From Cristatella mucedo (taxonomy: Eukaryota > Bryozoa > Phylactolaemata > Cristatellidae), in assembly GCA_009760855.2 (NCBI GenBank), contig WPIO01000043.1, forward strand, positions 2,514,501 through 2,578,500: a DNA stretch of 64,000 nt, in the 5' to 3' direction. Position numbers and translations under genes: made by a program. Positions 23,646-35,344 of this stretch are shown here, piece by piece. The notes beneath the pieces are model-generated. The model was given only the letters and a program-made list of their open reading frames with translations. It made no database searches and was not told the DNA's origin. The stretch's first letter is position 1, and the number at the start of each line of letters is the position of its first letter.

Positions 23646-24124
23646 CGTCGGCTGACTTGGTGTGCATAGAGAAAAAGGGGTGGTCAAGGTCGCTTTATCA
23701 CTGTATGTTGGCTAGTGCTCCCTGCCACTCGTCCACCTTAGCTACTGCTATAGACTAGAGTGGAGGTAACGTGTGAGCATCGTGCTTTAAGAGCGATAAG
23801 GAAAATTTGAATACCGTCAATTCATCAATGGTTTCCAGAAAGTGCAAGACCGTCTTCATGACGACTTTGATGAGAATTAGCACTTGTCTCCATCTTAGCC
23901 TGGCGATACCGGTTTCATCTAAATATTCATTAGTTTTTTAGTGAAGGTTTTCGATCTGTAAGCATCGCCTATCTAATTATCCCTCCATTATGACGATTTA
24001 TCACTAGTATTTACCTCGGTAATGAAATTTGCATGTACCAGATCTTTACAGTGCATGGCTTTATTAGTACTTTCAAAATTTAAAGGCCTGCAAACAGAAT
24101 ATGGTATTATATAAAATGTAGAAG
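23646..24124. other. Unassigned
   Basis: About 480 bases with no open frame above 60 codons and no repeat match. Confidence 0.35.
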
Positions 24125-24212
24125 GTAATAATAATAATAATGATAATGCACTTGATAAAGTGCCCTCAGAGAACTCAATCTCTTTGTAGGCGCTCTACAT
24201 TTGCTGAAGGTA
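24125..24212 (-). mobile_element. LINE-A terminal tail only
   Basis: (AAT)n, CACTTGATAAAGTGCCCTCA, AACTCAATCTCTTTGTAGGC and CATTTGCTG: about 88 bases of LINE-A 3' terminus in reverse orientation. Extreme 5' truncation. Confidence 0.75.
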
Positions 24213-24629
24213 CTGCTGAAGTGGCTACTACCTCGTCAATGAGCATCGAAAGTGAGGATTCTCTACGATGGGAACTCTGCCCTCAGCAAGAAGCCCTACA
24301 TAGTGGCGAGCGACTGGAAACATTAGGCCCTAAACTCAAAAACCTAAATATGAAAATGCAAAAGCCCAGTACCAAAAGAGGGTAAACATTCTACTAACTA
24401 AACCATAAATCATAAAAATAAATCAAAAGTTGTGAACCCTAAAATAGAAAATATCTCAAAACGTGAGATTTGAATTCTCCAGTGGTGCTACAACGGATGT
24501 ATTGCTGATATTATTGTTATTATTATAACCTTTAGAAGAACTCCGAGTCCTTTATCAAGCTTCGTGGTGACGGATGAATAGGAGCATGGTTCAGTAAGCC
24601 TTTAGACCAGCTGCTGACTTTGGCCTCTC

Positions 24630-24945
24630 AAGCGCCTGGAGAGAGATTGAGTTCTCTGAGAGCGCTTTATCAAGTGCATTATTGTTAACGATACGTCCGT
24701 GCATTTGGGACATCCATCCCGTCTTGACTTATGTAACTCACTGCTTCTGGTCTACCAACCCACACAATCAGGCGCTTACAGTTGGTTCGAAACTCTGCAG
24801 CTAGGCTTGTCTGTCGGGAGAGTCACTGTTGTGACATCACACCTCTTTTTGCTGTAATGCACTGACTCCCAAAGAAGCAACGCATCGATTTCAAGGTTTT
24901 TCACTCACTTTTAGGTCCCTTCATTCTCTGGCTCGTAATATTGGA
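24630..24945 (+). mobile_element. LINE-A tail followed by a second LINE-A coding fragment
   Basis: 24,630-24,690 is a plus-strand tail hairpin (AAGCGCCTGGAGAGAGATTG ... ATCAAGTGCATT). From 24,690 a separate LINE-A piece encodes decayed HLDLCNSLL, RRLQLVRNSAARLVC and HWLPVKQRIDFKVL equivalents. Two different insertions lie back to back. Confidence 0.65.
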
Positions 24946-24989
24946 GCTAATAATATATATATTTATTTATTTATTTATCTATTCAATGT

Positions 24990-25024
24990 TATATTGTTTT
25001 TCTATATTATATATAATATAGAAA

Positions 25025-25058
<34 letters not shown>
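24990..25058. repeat. 44-bp perfect palindrome running into (TA)n
   Basis: 24,990-25,033 is its own reverse complement: arms TATATTGTTTTTCTATA and TATAGAAAAACAATATA around an AT centre. It is followed by about 26 bases of TA repeat. It can form a cruciform. Confidence 0.9.
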
Positions 25059-25062
<4 letters not shown>

Positions 25063-25305
25063 GTATGCGCCAGCCCCATTGACGGGAAAAGCGAAAACGC
25101 CCCAGTTGGACTCAATGATGCTTGAAAGAATGGATACCCTATGTTATTTTTGGGTGCTGAGCCCAAAGCAGGGTGCCTAGGAGGTCTAATTCTCTTAGGG
25201 CGGTATGCAGATGTCGTATTATTTATCATTATTGTTATATCATGACCGAACAGTGCCGAGTTATGAGTTTTACTGTTACAGCGGCTTCAGCTTAACAAGC
25301 CAAAT

Positions 25306-25520
25306 GTGACAGTAAATTATCAGTCGCGATTATCCTGCTGTGCCATAGAAAATTGCTGAGGCTGCATAAAAGGCCGGCGCCCGGAGATGGGCTTGCAGTG
25401 ATTACTCGAGGGTCGGGGCATTGGCATTGGAGGCGACGTGAGCTCAAGACCACGTTGGAGTTCCTCTGTAGCAGTCCGTTGCTGTTAAATAAACTTTTCT
25501 TCATTATGGATACCGACATG
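25306..25520 (+). promoter_or_regulatory. Possible solo-LTR-like promoter/polyA module
   Basis: Begins TGTGACAG (25,306) and contains a TATA-like GCATAAAAGGCC (about 25,363). About 120 bases further on is AATAAA (25,489-25,494) in TTAAATAAACTTTTCTTCAT, and it reaches CCGACA near 25,519. The order TATA to polyA within about 210 bases resembles a short LTR. No partner LTR, PBS or coding region is seen. Confidence 0.3.
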
Positions 25521-26639
25521 ATAAGGTACGTGCACTGGTCCTTTAAGCTGCCTTTCTGCTAGTGTCGGCATATCTGGGCATATTGATGCAGCACCTACAA
25601 GTAACTGACTGTGCTTCAAGGTTCAGGCGTCACCAGTATTCATCGCTCGTCAGCTGACACTAGCACCTTTTAGACAGCTGTGTTTGGGGCCTAGTCTGAC
25701 AGCAGGTTGAAGCCACACACTACGTTCACAACAGCGCCCATCGACATGACTATTTTGACAAAACAACTGCAATGCCAGATGGGGGATCACCAACCAGCTA
25801 GTGGGAGATGTCGCCGGGCGATGTGCGTTGAATTTGACGAACCCAAGCATCCTGGTTGCTTCATTGCGAATTGAATTGTATCGTTTTCTTCGGCTGCTCT
25901 ATTGAGCCAACCTTGTCGGGGTCGCAGCCCCGTCCCCCCTCGCGAAATGCCCGTCGTACGAAAAGAGATGCCGACCCTGTGGCGCCGGTGGGAGTTTCCT
26001 TTTTTTTACACCGGCTCCCGTACGCCCTCGAAAAACCACCTGTGAGGCTGTGACAGTCCTGCTCATCGCATCGTCACCAGCTTGGTATCTGAGGCTGAAT
26101 GGATCGGACGGTGGAGATGGGTGAGCTCCAGCAGTGTACCTTCGTGGCCTGTACTAAAATATCAGATCAAAATTTGAGCTCGGCAACGCTTACATCTGGT
26201 CGTTGCTAGCCTAAATAGAGTGGATTGCAGTGGATTTCGGTAATTCGCCAAACCCTCAGGACTGGGCTTTCGCGGTCGACGCCCCTCCTCAAGGGCTAGC
26301 AGGGTGGGTGGCAACCACTGGCAAAAGAACCTGCCGTCAGTGCATTGCCAGGTACGGCCCCGATGGCTTTGGCCTCAACTAGTTAGGAGTCTGCATGATG
26401 CTTTGCTTGATCTTTGTTCTCTTGCTTCCCTTGACCTGGCACACCAGTCCGGCAGATGCCTAATCGTTTAGTATGGCCAGACCTGCAGCTGCTGCGGCAG
26501 GCTGGCTACGATGGCTGTGATGGCTGACTACGGTCTTAGCAGCAAAAGACGCTGACCCGTTCGGTTTACTATCGGGACTCCGCTTGAGTTCATCGAATTA
26601 GCAGGTCTTCGCCGTCTTGGGCGCTACTGGCTAAACCAA
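25521..26639. other. Unassigned GC-moderate region
   Basis: Contains short open frames (66 codons on - at 25,650-25,850; 65 on + at 25,856-26,053) without recognisable motifs. No repeats of the families described here. Confidence 0.35.
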
Positions 26640-26760
26640 CCTCACCCCTAAAACGAAATGTTTGCTGAGACAACCAAGGTCTGGTCGAGGTCGTGGGCCC
26701 GTGCTTGGTGGCACTCGTGAAACGAGTGAATAGAGATTAAGGTCTCCTGGGGTGCTAGAG
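26640..26760 (+). mobile_element. SINE-1 copy
   Basis: GGTCGAGGTCGTGGGCCCGT (B-box region near 26,690), then ACGAGTGAATAGAGATTAAG and GTCTCCTGGGGTGCTAGAG, the LINE-A-type tail. It directly abuts a SINE-2 copy in the opposite orientation. Confidence 0.6.
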
Positions 26761-26885
26761 CGGCGGTAGAGCCTTAACGGCTATCCCAATCGCTTGCTGT
26801 GGGCAATAAACGATTGTCCACTGCAGGATTCGAACCCATGACATGGGCCGTGAAAAGCAAGCAACTTACTCCTGGGTAAAGATTC
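26761..26885 (-). mobile_element. SINE-2, tRNA-derived
   Basis: Reverse-oriented: AGAGCCTTAACGGCTATCCC, CTGTGGGCAATAAACGATTG, and the B box as the reverse complement of CTGCAGGATTCGAACCCATG (26,821-26,840). The A-box side ends at ACTCCTGGGTAAAG. Confidence 0.75.
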
Positions 26886-27691
26886 AGAGGCGATCTCTAC
26901 TGGCTGAATCAACCCTGCCTCTCTCCCGCTTGCCGCCCCCTCTTACTAGAATACAGAGCCGGCACCGACTGCAGCTGAGCTGCGACCGAGTCCGACCTGT
27001 ACGATCCAGGCACTGGGAAAGCGGCTGGCACGCTTTTAGGAATTTTCTCTTGAGATCGGCCGTGCCCATTGGCTTTCCAATATAAAAAAAATGCTTGGGC
27101 CAAGGACTAGCCCGCGTCCGAGGTTCCTCTTGGGATCTCATGCATCAGCCAGGCCTCCTTAATAGCGTGGGTTGGTGGGAATCCCATAGTCCGAGACTGA
27201 TCAACACGAAAACAGCCGGTCGTCGACCCCACTCGACGCTGTCGGTGCACCCAGAAGCAGACCTCGGGCAGATTCCGAGGTCTGCTTCCAGGTGGAGGAG
27301 GGTGGGATGGAGCTGGCGTGTGGAAACGCTCAGTGACAGCCAGCGGCCCCAGCCGAGCTGGGGGTCCGGTTACACTCACTGTGACCACCAGCCTCCACCG
27401 GGTTCATGGCCCGGCTACGGCTATTGCTCTCCTCGACCTGACCGGTTGCCACCGTGCGGTTCCCATGACCGCCGAGGCCACTACTCGTGACGGAAGCGGA
27501 GAAGCGACAGCAAACGGCCTCCTGCTTAAAGTGGCAGCCTAGCGTGGGACAGCAACCGGAGAGCAGGTGGCTGGCTCCGGGTCAGTGGCTGCTGGACCTT
27601 GCTCTTTTCTGAATCGCACGGGGTATGCGACGCCCTGCAGCAAGCTTGGAGTGCTGACTCCCGAGTCCGGACAGATGTGAGCCAACAAACG
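26886..27691. other. Unassigned GC-rich region with a perfect hairpin
   Basis: Open frames of 131 codons (27,095-27,490, +) and 93 codons (27,107-27,388, -) overlap on opposite strands, typical of GC-rich DNA; neither has a recognised domain. A perfect 14-bp-stem hairpin lies at 27,254-27,288. Confidence 0.35.
27254..27288. repeat. Perfect inverted repeat, 14-bp stem, 7-nt loop
   Basis: GAAGCAGACCTCGG (27,254-27,267), loop GCAGATT, then CCGAGGTCTGCTTC (27,275-27,288). No poly-T follows; function unknown. Confidence 0.9.
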
Positions 27692-27695
27692 AAGC

Positions 27696-28208
27696 CACTC
27701 ACTTTTAGGTCCCTTCATTCTACGGCTCCAGCCTATCTGTCAGATATACTACCCCATCAGGCCAAGCATCGTACCACCCGCTTTTCGGAATCCAACAGTC
27801 TAGAAATACCTCATACAAACCTTAAATCCTTTGGAGACCGTGCATTTAGTTCATATGCTCTCAAAGCCTGGAACTCCCTCCCAACCTGCGTCAGAACATC
27901 CCCTGACCTGACCACATTTAAAAGGAACCTAAAAACACACCTATTTAGGACAGCATTTAGTGGGTCCCTGTGATTCGTCCTTGATGTGCTTATGCGTGCT
28001 GACACTGTGCATGCTGCCACTAACCACATTTGCATGCTGACCCTGTGCATTTCACCCCTAACCATATTATTCATTTCGTTTGTTTTTCAAGGATGATTTT
28101 ACTTACCGTTCAATTGCATTTCACTTTACAGCAAATGTAAAGCGCCTAGAGAGAGATTGAGTTCTCTGAGGGCGCTTTATCAAGTGAATTATTATTATTA
28201 TTATTATT
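27696..28208 (+). mobile_element. LINE-A 3' end, young copy
   Basis: Encodes the last part of the RT ORF in one open frame (FRSLHSTAPAYLSDILPHQA to FRTAFSGSL, stop near 27,973). Then come a nearly intact 3' UTR, the hairpin (28,140-28,178) and (ATT)n. Among the best-preserved tails in the window. Confidence 0.9.
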
Positions 28209-28785
28209 CACTCTCGGCCTACGCTCGAGAAATACTGACGACGACTGAACGGCCTATCCTGGTTAGCAACCTTCGCCTGCTGAGCCAATAGACACGTGCA
28301 TTCCCGAAATAGCCAAATGCAGCCTTGACGTAGAGATCCCACATCTCAACGTAGCCAGTCCATACCTGTAGCTTGGTAAAGTCTATGTGATACCAACAGA
28401 GTCACATATTTTCGTCCATAGCCTAGACGTATATGCTAGCTTCCATGGCCTAGAGCTCAAAAATGCTAGAATGGCAATGCTGACTCCGTAAACATAACCA
28501 ACAGGCTATTACTTGGCTTCAGCTCGTATGCTGCATTAGCCATCGATTATTGTCAAACGCGTTCCTAGTTTATACAATTCAGGAAGCGCAGATAATGATT
28601 GTCCGTCTCGATCTGGCTGATTTGGCTCGCAGCCATGTAAGCAATGAAGCAAAAATAGCTTCTTTGCTCTCCTAGTTGTCTTCATCAATTTATGTGTACT
28701 CTTTTGCTCAAGACGCGATGAATGTCAGCAATCTCTTCACAGTGTTGGCTGTGAGCACGCACTATCCTTCCCACATTCTAACAAG
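28209..28785. other. Unassigned
   Basis: About 580 bases with no open frame above 60 codons and no repeat match recognised. Confidence 0.35.
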
Positions 28786-28866
28786 GGATTACACACCACC
28801 GAGCTTGAACCCACGGCCTGAGGTGCCAAGCGGGAGCACTTACGGCTGAGCTAAGACGCCACGCTT
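28786..28866 (-). mobile_element. tRNA-like SINE head, third type
   Basis: On the minus strand it reads GCGTCTTAGCTCAGCCGTAA (A-box-like TAGCTCAGCCGTAAGTGC) and, 30 bases on, GTGGGTTCAAGCTCGG (B box). The arms do not pair as a full cloverleaf acceptor, so a SINE or tRNA pseudogene is more likely than a working tRNA. Confidence 0.5.
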
Positions 28867-29635
28867 AGGGAGAAGCTCTGCTGCCGAAAGAGTGCGTTCG
28901 CTCGCGAGCGAGCGTGTGACGTGGTGGAAGAACTGTCAGAGTTTATCCATCTGGGCTCAGTTTCTGCGTAGTGAACTTTATAAGGCGGCCCTTACCGAGG
29001 TTGACTTCATTTCGGGGCCAAGTTCCACGGCAAGGCTCCATTCTGCGACCAAATTCGTGAAGATGGCACACTTTATCCTCTGGGATATGACCCAGGAAAA
29101 TTGTGGCATGGCACAAGAAGCTAAAGCCTGATCATTTCCTAAATATGGCTCTTCGATGTTGCTTGCTCCTAAAACAGCATCGAGTTGTGCGGCCGACACG
29201 TACTGTGCAGCTGCATTGCTGTGCCGTAGTCCTCACATGGCCTGACCGATAAACGATTAGAATGACAAATCAAAATAGAGCTACATACTTACCGCCGAAA
29301 ACGAAACCACTTAATTCAGGCCATCTTTCCTTTATTTTTAAAAAGTATGGCAGAAATCTGAACATACCTAATTACTCTTACACCATTGCACGCCAGCACT
29401 ATTTCTTTAATAATACAGTACTTGAGATTGATGCATACTTTGTCCGATTTACCTTCGCCCGCATGCATGACTCAGTCGCCTCAGCTCCCGCCTAAGAGCG
29501 ACAGGGAAAGGCAGAAAGACCGGGAAAAAGACTCGTAAGGATGAACCTATTGTTGTAAGAGAAAAACTAAGAAAGACATTGCAACAGATAAAGAGAAATG
29601 GGGGTAGGTAAAATTGCAAAATTCCTACAGTGAGA
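28867..29635. other. Unassigned
   Basis: Open frame 28,892-29,131 (+), with a GAAGAACTGTCAGAG reading near 28,926 that gives FIHLGSVS in another frame. This faintly recalls the FxYLGS block of some LINE reverse transcriptases but is too short to assign. Confidence 0.3.
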
Positions 29636-29637
29636 TA

Positions 29638-29839
29638 AGGAGAGAGAAATAGAGATCGAGGGAGAGCGAGAGAGAGAGAGAGAGAGGAAGATAGAGGTGG
29701 AGAGAGGGGTAGAGAGAGAGTGAGAGAGAGAGAGAGGATGAGAGGAAAGAGAGAGTGAGAGAGGGAGAGAGAGAGAGAGGCGGAAGAGAGAGAGAGGGAG
29801 TGAGACAATAAGATAATGAAGGAAGAAGCAAGAGAGAGA

Positions 29840-29872
<33 letters not shown>

Positions 29873-29875
29873 GAA
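29638..29875. repeat. (GA)n-rich microsatellite, impure
   Basis: GAGAGAGA blocks mixed with GGAAGA, GGTAGA and GTGAGA variants over about 240 bases. Long low-complexity frames on both strands are artefacts. Confidence 0.95.
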
Positions 29876-30129
29876 AGCGAGAGGAAAAAGAGCAAGAGTA
29901 GTTCGCCATCTGATAGAACAGAACTAATCATGCTGCGACCGAGCATGTTTTGGACATCTACTTTAATGGCTGCAGAGAGAGATTTCAGAAAGAAATCGGC
30001 ACCTCTACCATAGGCCGGGCCGGGTTCTACTAAGAACCATCGGAAAGCATTGATAGATCTCACTGCTTTCCATTACTTCCACTACTAACTGGCCGATTAA
30101 TCCTGTTTGCCGCTCGGATGTGGGCTTGG

Positions 30130-30465
30130 ATTATAGGGAGATTTCTCACCTGTCAGCCTTCTCTCCGATACGTGCGCAAGCAGAAAAAGTGGTACGGCTA
30201 CATTGCTATTGCATAGCTGAACTGGATATGATAGCCGAGGCGGCGGCAGTCACTGTGCTCTAAATAAGCTGCTTTTTAATTAATTAGGCTAGGATCGTTA
30301 GTGAGCCGGCGAGTCAAGCTATCGTCGGTTCGGGTGCACGGGCTAAATAATGTAATTGCATCGATGGCATTACTGGATGCTGAGCCAAGTCGCCTCCTGC
30401 TCCGCACCTGTTAATCTTTGACGAATAATCCTCGATGATTAATCTGCTACACTTATCCTCAAATG
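30130..30465 (-). repeat. Repeat module D next to a LINE-B 3' end
   Basis: Shared with 50,140-50,370: GGTTCGGGTGCACGGGCTAA (30,329) against GTTCGGGTGCCTGGGATAAA, then TTAATCTTTGACGAATAATC (30,412) against TTAATCTTTGACGAATACTG. At both loci it abuts the 3' end of a reverse-oriented LINE-B, so it may be an extended LINE-B 3' UTR. Confidence 0.6.
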
Positions 30466-31110
30466 TATCTCGTTCTTTAATTCCTTAAAGCCACTCTGAT
30501 TGAAGAGTTTTCTGTAGAGTACCCGTAGCCTAAGCGGATTTCGGTGTCCGTAGGGTTGCCCTCAGGCCACATCTCACCCAACAAAAAGAACGCGGAAAGC
30601 ATAGCTACGTCAGGGCAGTCGGGAAGGAAGTAACAAGGAAGTAGCCAACCAATACTTCTGGAACGTGTGCCGTGATAATCAGCATGGGAGAAGACATTCT
30701 TTTCTGAGAATTTCTGTAGATATGAGCTCTGTCACGATAACCACAGCTGAGCCACGAGGGAGTTCGGGGAAGTAAGTAGCATGAAAGTAACCAATTGTGA
30801 CACCTCTACGGTGTGCAACGGTCGTTAGCAGGAGAGAAGACATCGCTGCATGAGAATAATTTTGAGAAGGCGACTTATATAATCTAAGATCTGCCGAGTA
30901 TTCGCTTCTGTCACCAACAGTCTGTAAGCGAACGAATGGACTTGTTCGTTTATTGTCCACCGAGGAAGTCGTTAGGGAGGCTGAATAGGTGAAGCAGTTC
31001 ACCTAGGTAGGAAGGAACCAAGTCACGACGGGCTAGACTAGTGCGAGTATGGATATTGATCTCTTGTTCCTCCAAATAAAAAGCTATATTCACTGATGAT
31101 TAGTGAAACC
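30466..31110 (-). mobile_element. LINE-B 3' half
   Basis: Reverse-oriented LINE-B 3' UTR (CGTTCTTTAATTCCTTAAAG onward), C-terminal block (CACCAACAGTCTGTAAGCGA near 30,915) and upstream coding remnant to about 31,110. Part of the 3' UTR is duplicated (CGTGATAATCAGCATGGGAG and GGTCGTTAGCAGGAGAGAAG segments). Frames broken. Confidence 0.75.
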
Positions 31111-31194
31111 GCAGCCTTCGGATAATACAGCAAGCTGGCCAAGCTGCTATCACCCATTTATTACACTTCCTTTTCTTCTTCCTCTTCTCTTACT

Positions 31195-31195
<1 letters not shown>

Positions 31196-31293
<98 letters not shown>

Positions 31294-31480
31294 CTATCTC
31301 TCTCTCTCTCTCTCTCTCTCCCTCTCCTCTTTCTTTCTCTGTTTCTCTTCCTCTCTCTCTCGCTCTCTCTCTCTCTTTCTCTTCCTCTCACTCTCTCTTT
31401 CTCTTTCTCTCGCTCTATTTCTCTGTCGCTCTCGTTCTCTCTCTCTTTTTCTCTGTCTGTTCTTTCCTCTTTCGCTCTCT
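31196..31480. repeat. (TC)n microsatellite, pure then impure
   Basis: About 95 bases of pure TC, a TTGCTA interruption at 31,291, then CTCTTTCT/CTCGCTCT variants to 31,480. It separates two LINE-B pieces in opposite orientation. Confidence 0.97.
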
Positions 31481-31524
31481 TAAACGCTAAAAATATGTTA
31501 AAAATATGGATATCTAGCCCTACA

Positions 31525-32274
31525 GCCATTACATCCGATTCCTATCCAAGATTAGAAGCTGTCTCCCACAGTGGCTTGTAAAAAATGTAACTAGTTCTTT
31601 AGTTCTGTCTCGGCTTGATTATTGTAATTCCCTTTTGGCTGGGCTGCCAAAGAAAGCTATTATGCCACTACAGCTGACTATGAATATGGCTGCAAGGCTG
31701 GTCTTCAAGTCCCAGCGGTTTGAGCACGTGTCACCTCTGTTGAAAGAGCTAGGATGGTTGCCGGTTGAGCAAAGGATACAGCGCAAAGTTCTTATGCTGA
31801 CCCACAAGGCCCGCCACGGCTTGGCTCCTTCGTACCTAGCTGAACTGCTGCATCAGTTTCAGCCTGTTCGCGCCCTCAGGTCCTATGTGGGCAATAAATT
31901 AGCTGTCCCATTCCTCCGCTTAAAGACAGTTGGCGACAGAAGCTTTAGCTCTGCAGGTCCTAGACTGTGGAACTCGCTTCCACAATTCTTATGCAACGAC
32001 AACTACTCTCCAACTGCCGACTATGGCACATCTTTTTCAGCGGTCCTGAACTGCTACTTCTATGCTACTCACTACCTCAACTGCTCTCCTGACTCTGCTA
32101 TGCTTCCCACTTTCTCTTTGTTGCGTGAGACGAAGTCTGTTGGCTACCGAATGCGTACCAAATACCGCTTAGGCTCTGAGTGAGCTATACAAAACTCTCC
32201 TGCGTAACACCCACATGGTCTTTGTGACTTTGTGGAGTTACTGACGGAGATACATTACATTACATTACATTACA
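31525..32274 (+). mobile_element. LINE-B 3' third, well preserved
   Basis: An open frame at 31,635-32,183 encodes the C-terminal region (MAARLVFKSQRFEHVSPLLK, ELGWLPVEQRIQRKVLML, RHGLAPSYLAELLHQFQP, PRLWNSLPQFL). The 3' UTR follows and ends in a clean (ACATT)n run at 32,251-32,274. This copy defines the LINE-B end. 5' part absent. Confidence 0.88.
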
Positions 32275-32964
32275 GTAAGCTGTGTTCGCTAATCAGTTTT
32301 CCGTCACTGACGTGACATTAATATAGTTGGATGTCCACTATGTCTAGTAACACTACGCCGGCTCGGCCACGATGAGTGTCAAAAAAGGAAGTTGCAACAC
32401 ACGCTCTTATAGTCGACATTTAGCATGGACTATGACGAAGGACTATGACCTATAGAAATTTCTCACAACGGGTTGCCATGGCACTGCAGCAGCTCGCGCT
32501 CTCCCTTTGCTGTCGCTCAATGACGCTTCCAGCGCTTCCGCTTGGTTGAGCTTAGATGGTAGTTTCGCAAAGCTGCCTGATTTAGCATAACCGACCGGAA
32601 GTCATGCAGTACCAACCTTTAGAAAGCGACTGACGTGCGTAAATCGAATCGGTCCATGCTTCTTCGCGGATATGTGCTTGTTAAATAGTCGGGCTCACCA
32701 GTAAGGTCATCGGAAACTACGCCTGTCTTCCAAAGCTGGTTAAATTTGTCCGCGCTTTTTCACGGGTGCAAGCTGGTCCTGTCGTATTCGCATAAACAAC
32801 ACGCCCTTGTTACCACTAGCTTCGTGGGTTTAGACAACCTGAGCAGACAACTCCGTCGTGGAGGCAGAAAGCTTGTGAGGCTGTTTAATTGCAACGGTTA
32901 CAATTGCGAAAGTAGGTCCCAGTAACGGCGATCCACCTTGACGATAGGTAAAAAATACTGGATA
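32275..32964. other. Unassigned
   Basis: About 690 bases without a supportable gene or repeat. Confidence 0.35.
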
Positions 32965-33185
32965 ATAATATAATGACCTCTGTATAGCGCCCTCGGAGAG
33001 CTTAATCTCTTTCTAGGCACTTGCAATTGCTGCAAGAGAGGCACGGTTGAATGGTTAGTGCTAGCAGACTCAATGACAATAAGCATGGCATGGTGGGAGG
33101 TGATATGCATGGATCAGCTTGCAAATATGGTAAGTGGCAGCATGCACAGGGGCAACACACATAAGCACATCAATATCAAGTGGCT
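32965..33185 (-). mobile_element. LINE-A 3' end, diverged
   Basis: GTATAGCGCCCTCGGAGAGC, TTTCTAGGCACTTGCAATTG, and 3' UTR blocks with GTAAGTGGCAGCATGCACAG and ACATAAGCACATCAATATC. Reverse orientation; non-coding. Confidence 0.7.
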
Positions 33186-33359
33186 GAAAGTAGGCAGCAT
33201 TTGCCGCGGAGCTGATGCGGTAGCATAATGAAAGGTCACTTTGGAACAGGACACCTTGATTTTGCGCACATACAACGGCAGATGGGCTATGGTAAGATCA
33301 ATTTCGAGAGTTCGGTTTTCCCTATCACGCTAGGTTTTCTTCAAGCCAATAAGCTGGTT

Positions 33360-33404
33360 TTGACAATTTTTTTGACAATTTGACAATTTGACAATTTGAC
33401 AATT
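33360..33404 (+). repeat. Short tandem TTGACAAT repeat
   Basis: Four to five units of 9 bases (TTTGACAAT) with one longer T run. Confidence 0.85.
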
Positions 33405-33977
<573 letters not shown>

Positions 33978-35344
33978 TTACAATAACAATGAATAGATAC
34001 TCTACTATCTACTATATAATAAAATTATCCGAAGAGTCAGAGGCAGATTATATTTCCCCATGTCCATTGCTTATCAATGGCTGGCGCATCAAGGCAGGTT
34101 CAATTTAAACTACTAGAGTTTACGTTGCAGGTACAGATGCACAATAGCTCGTTATCTTCCCCTTTCGACGTGACACTTATCATTGCCACACTGCCACAAT
34201 ATTACTACAAATTATAACAACAAAGGACAAAATGTAAGCGTGACGTCAAGACCGCGATGGTATTCCTCGCCTAGCTTAGCATTGAGCGTGATTGCATATT
34301 CGATTAACATGGCTCTTATTCGAAAACCGGTTCTCCCTAAAAGCTGTCATAATTCGACTGCTACGGCATTTCAACGTTTCACCACACTACCAAGGCTGCT
34401 GTATCGTCCAACATGTATTTACTTTATCGCTGCACTAATGCCGTTTGTAGCAGCTGGTTTTCTTTCCCTGCCGCGCCTGCCGCAGACGCGGCACAAGTGC
34501 ACGCACGACATTCTAGTCGCTTTGGGGCTGCTCTGTTTACGTGCAAATGCTTCCTTGTATGAATGTGACACATTCCTGCCGAGCCCACGTCTGGTAAAAA
34601 CAGACCACTGCCCGATTCATGTTCAAGCATTTACTTGGAATTGGGACCAGAGTTCCTTCACAGCATCCCTACTCGACGGTGCTGGCATTGCTTCTGAATC
34701 GCGAATGCGTAGCTTGAAATTAGCATTAATCAACAAACAGCCACCGCGGAGTTGTATCTGGCCGATAATTTATCAGGACGGTTCTCGGAATACTGAGACA
34801 TTTATGAAGATGTATCGCCTCTCGATGCGAATAAGAGCTCGGACTGTTTCGTCATCAGCAGGTGCAAAAAACGGCATTCCTAGGATTGGACAAAGAGCTG
34901 ACCAATCAGAACACGGCTCCACTTAACTCTGCTGCTTTCCTGCATTATCCCATCCGGCTGGCGGTTCAGTTACCGGACTGCTCGAGATAAGCTTACAACT
35001 TGCCGTAGTTCCCTTAATCAATCATATGGGATGAGTGTCGTTGGAATGCAGTGATTAGTCGAAAGTCGCCGACACTCGGCTCGGACGGAGCCGAGTGGCG
35101 GCTAGGGAGGGGTGGACAGCAAATTAAATTCTTAAAGCGACGCGTTGTACGCGAGCGGTCGCACCGACAAGTACTGGTGGGCTCGTAATTTGCGGCTCGT
35201 TGGTAGGCTGGCAGCCTAAAGATTGCTTTGCTCCTCAGCTCAGCTCACCGTCCGTTGGAACAGCGCTCAGAGCATCGTATTCGACAGCGGCAGAGGACAG
35301 CATGTACCCAGCGCCCGCCACACAGTTTACTACATATAATTTGC
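33978..35344. other. Mostly unassigned; longest non-repeat ORF at 34,183-34,926
   Basis: A 247-codon frame (+) opens at 34,183. It has a hydrophobic stretch (residues about 77-100) and several Cys, but no recognised domain and no in-frame splice partner. A CRE-like TGACGTCA lies at about 34,240. I do not call it a gene. The GC-rich part from 35,060 to 35,330 could be regulatory. Confidence 0.3.

Noticed and set aside
28892-29131. Fragment of an RTE-type reverse transcriptase
   Set aside because: Only a FIHLGS-like match in another frame; too short to assign.
29449-30063. 204-codon minus-strand Ser/Leu-rich frame
   Set aside because: Created by the GA-rich microsatellite at 29,638-29,875.
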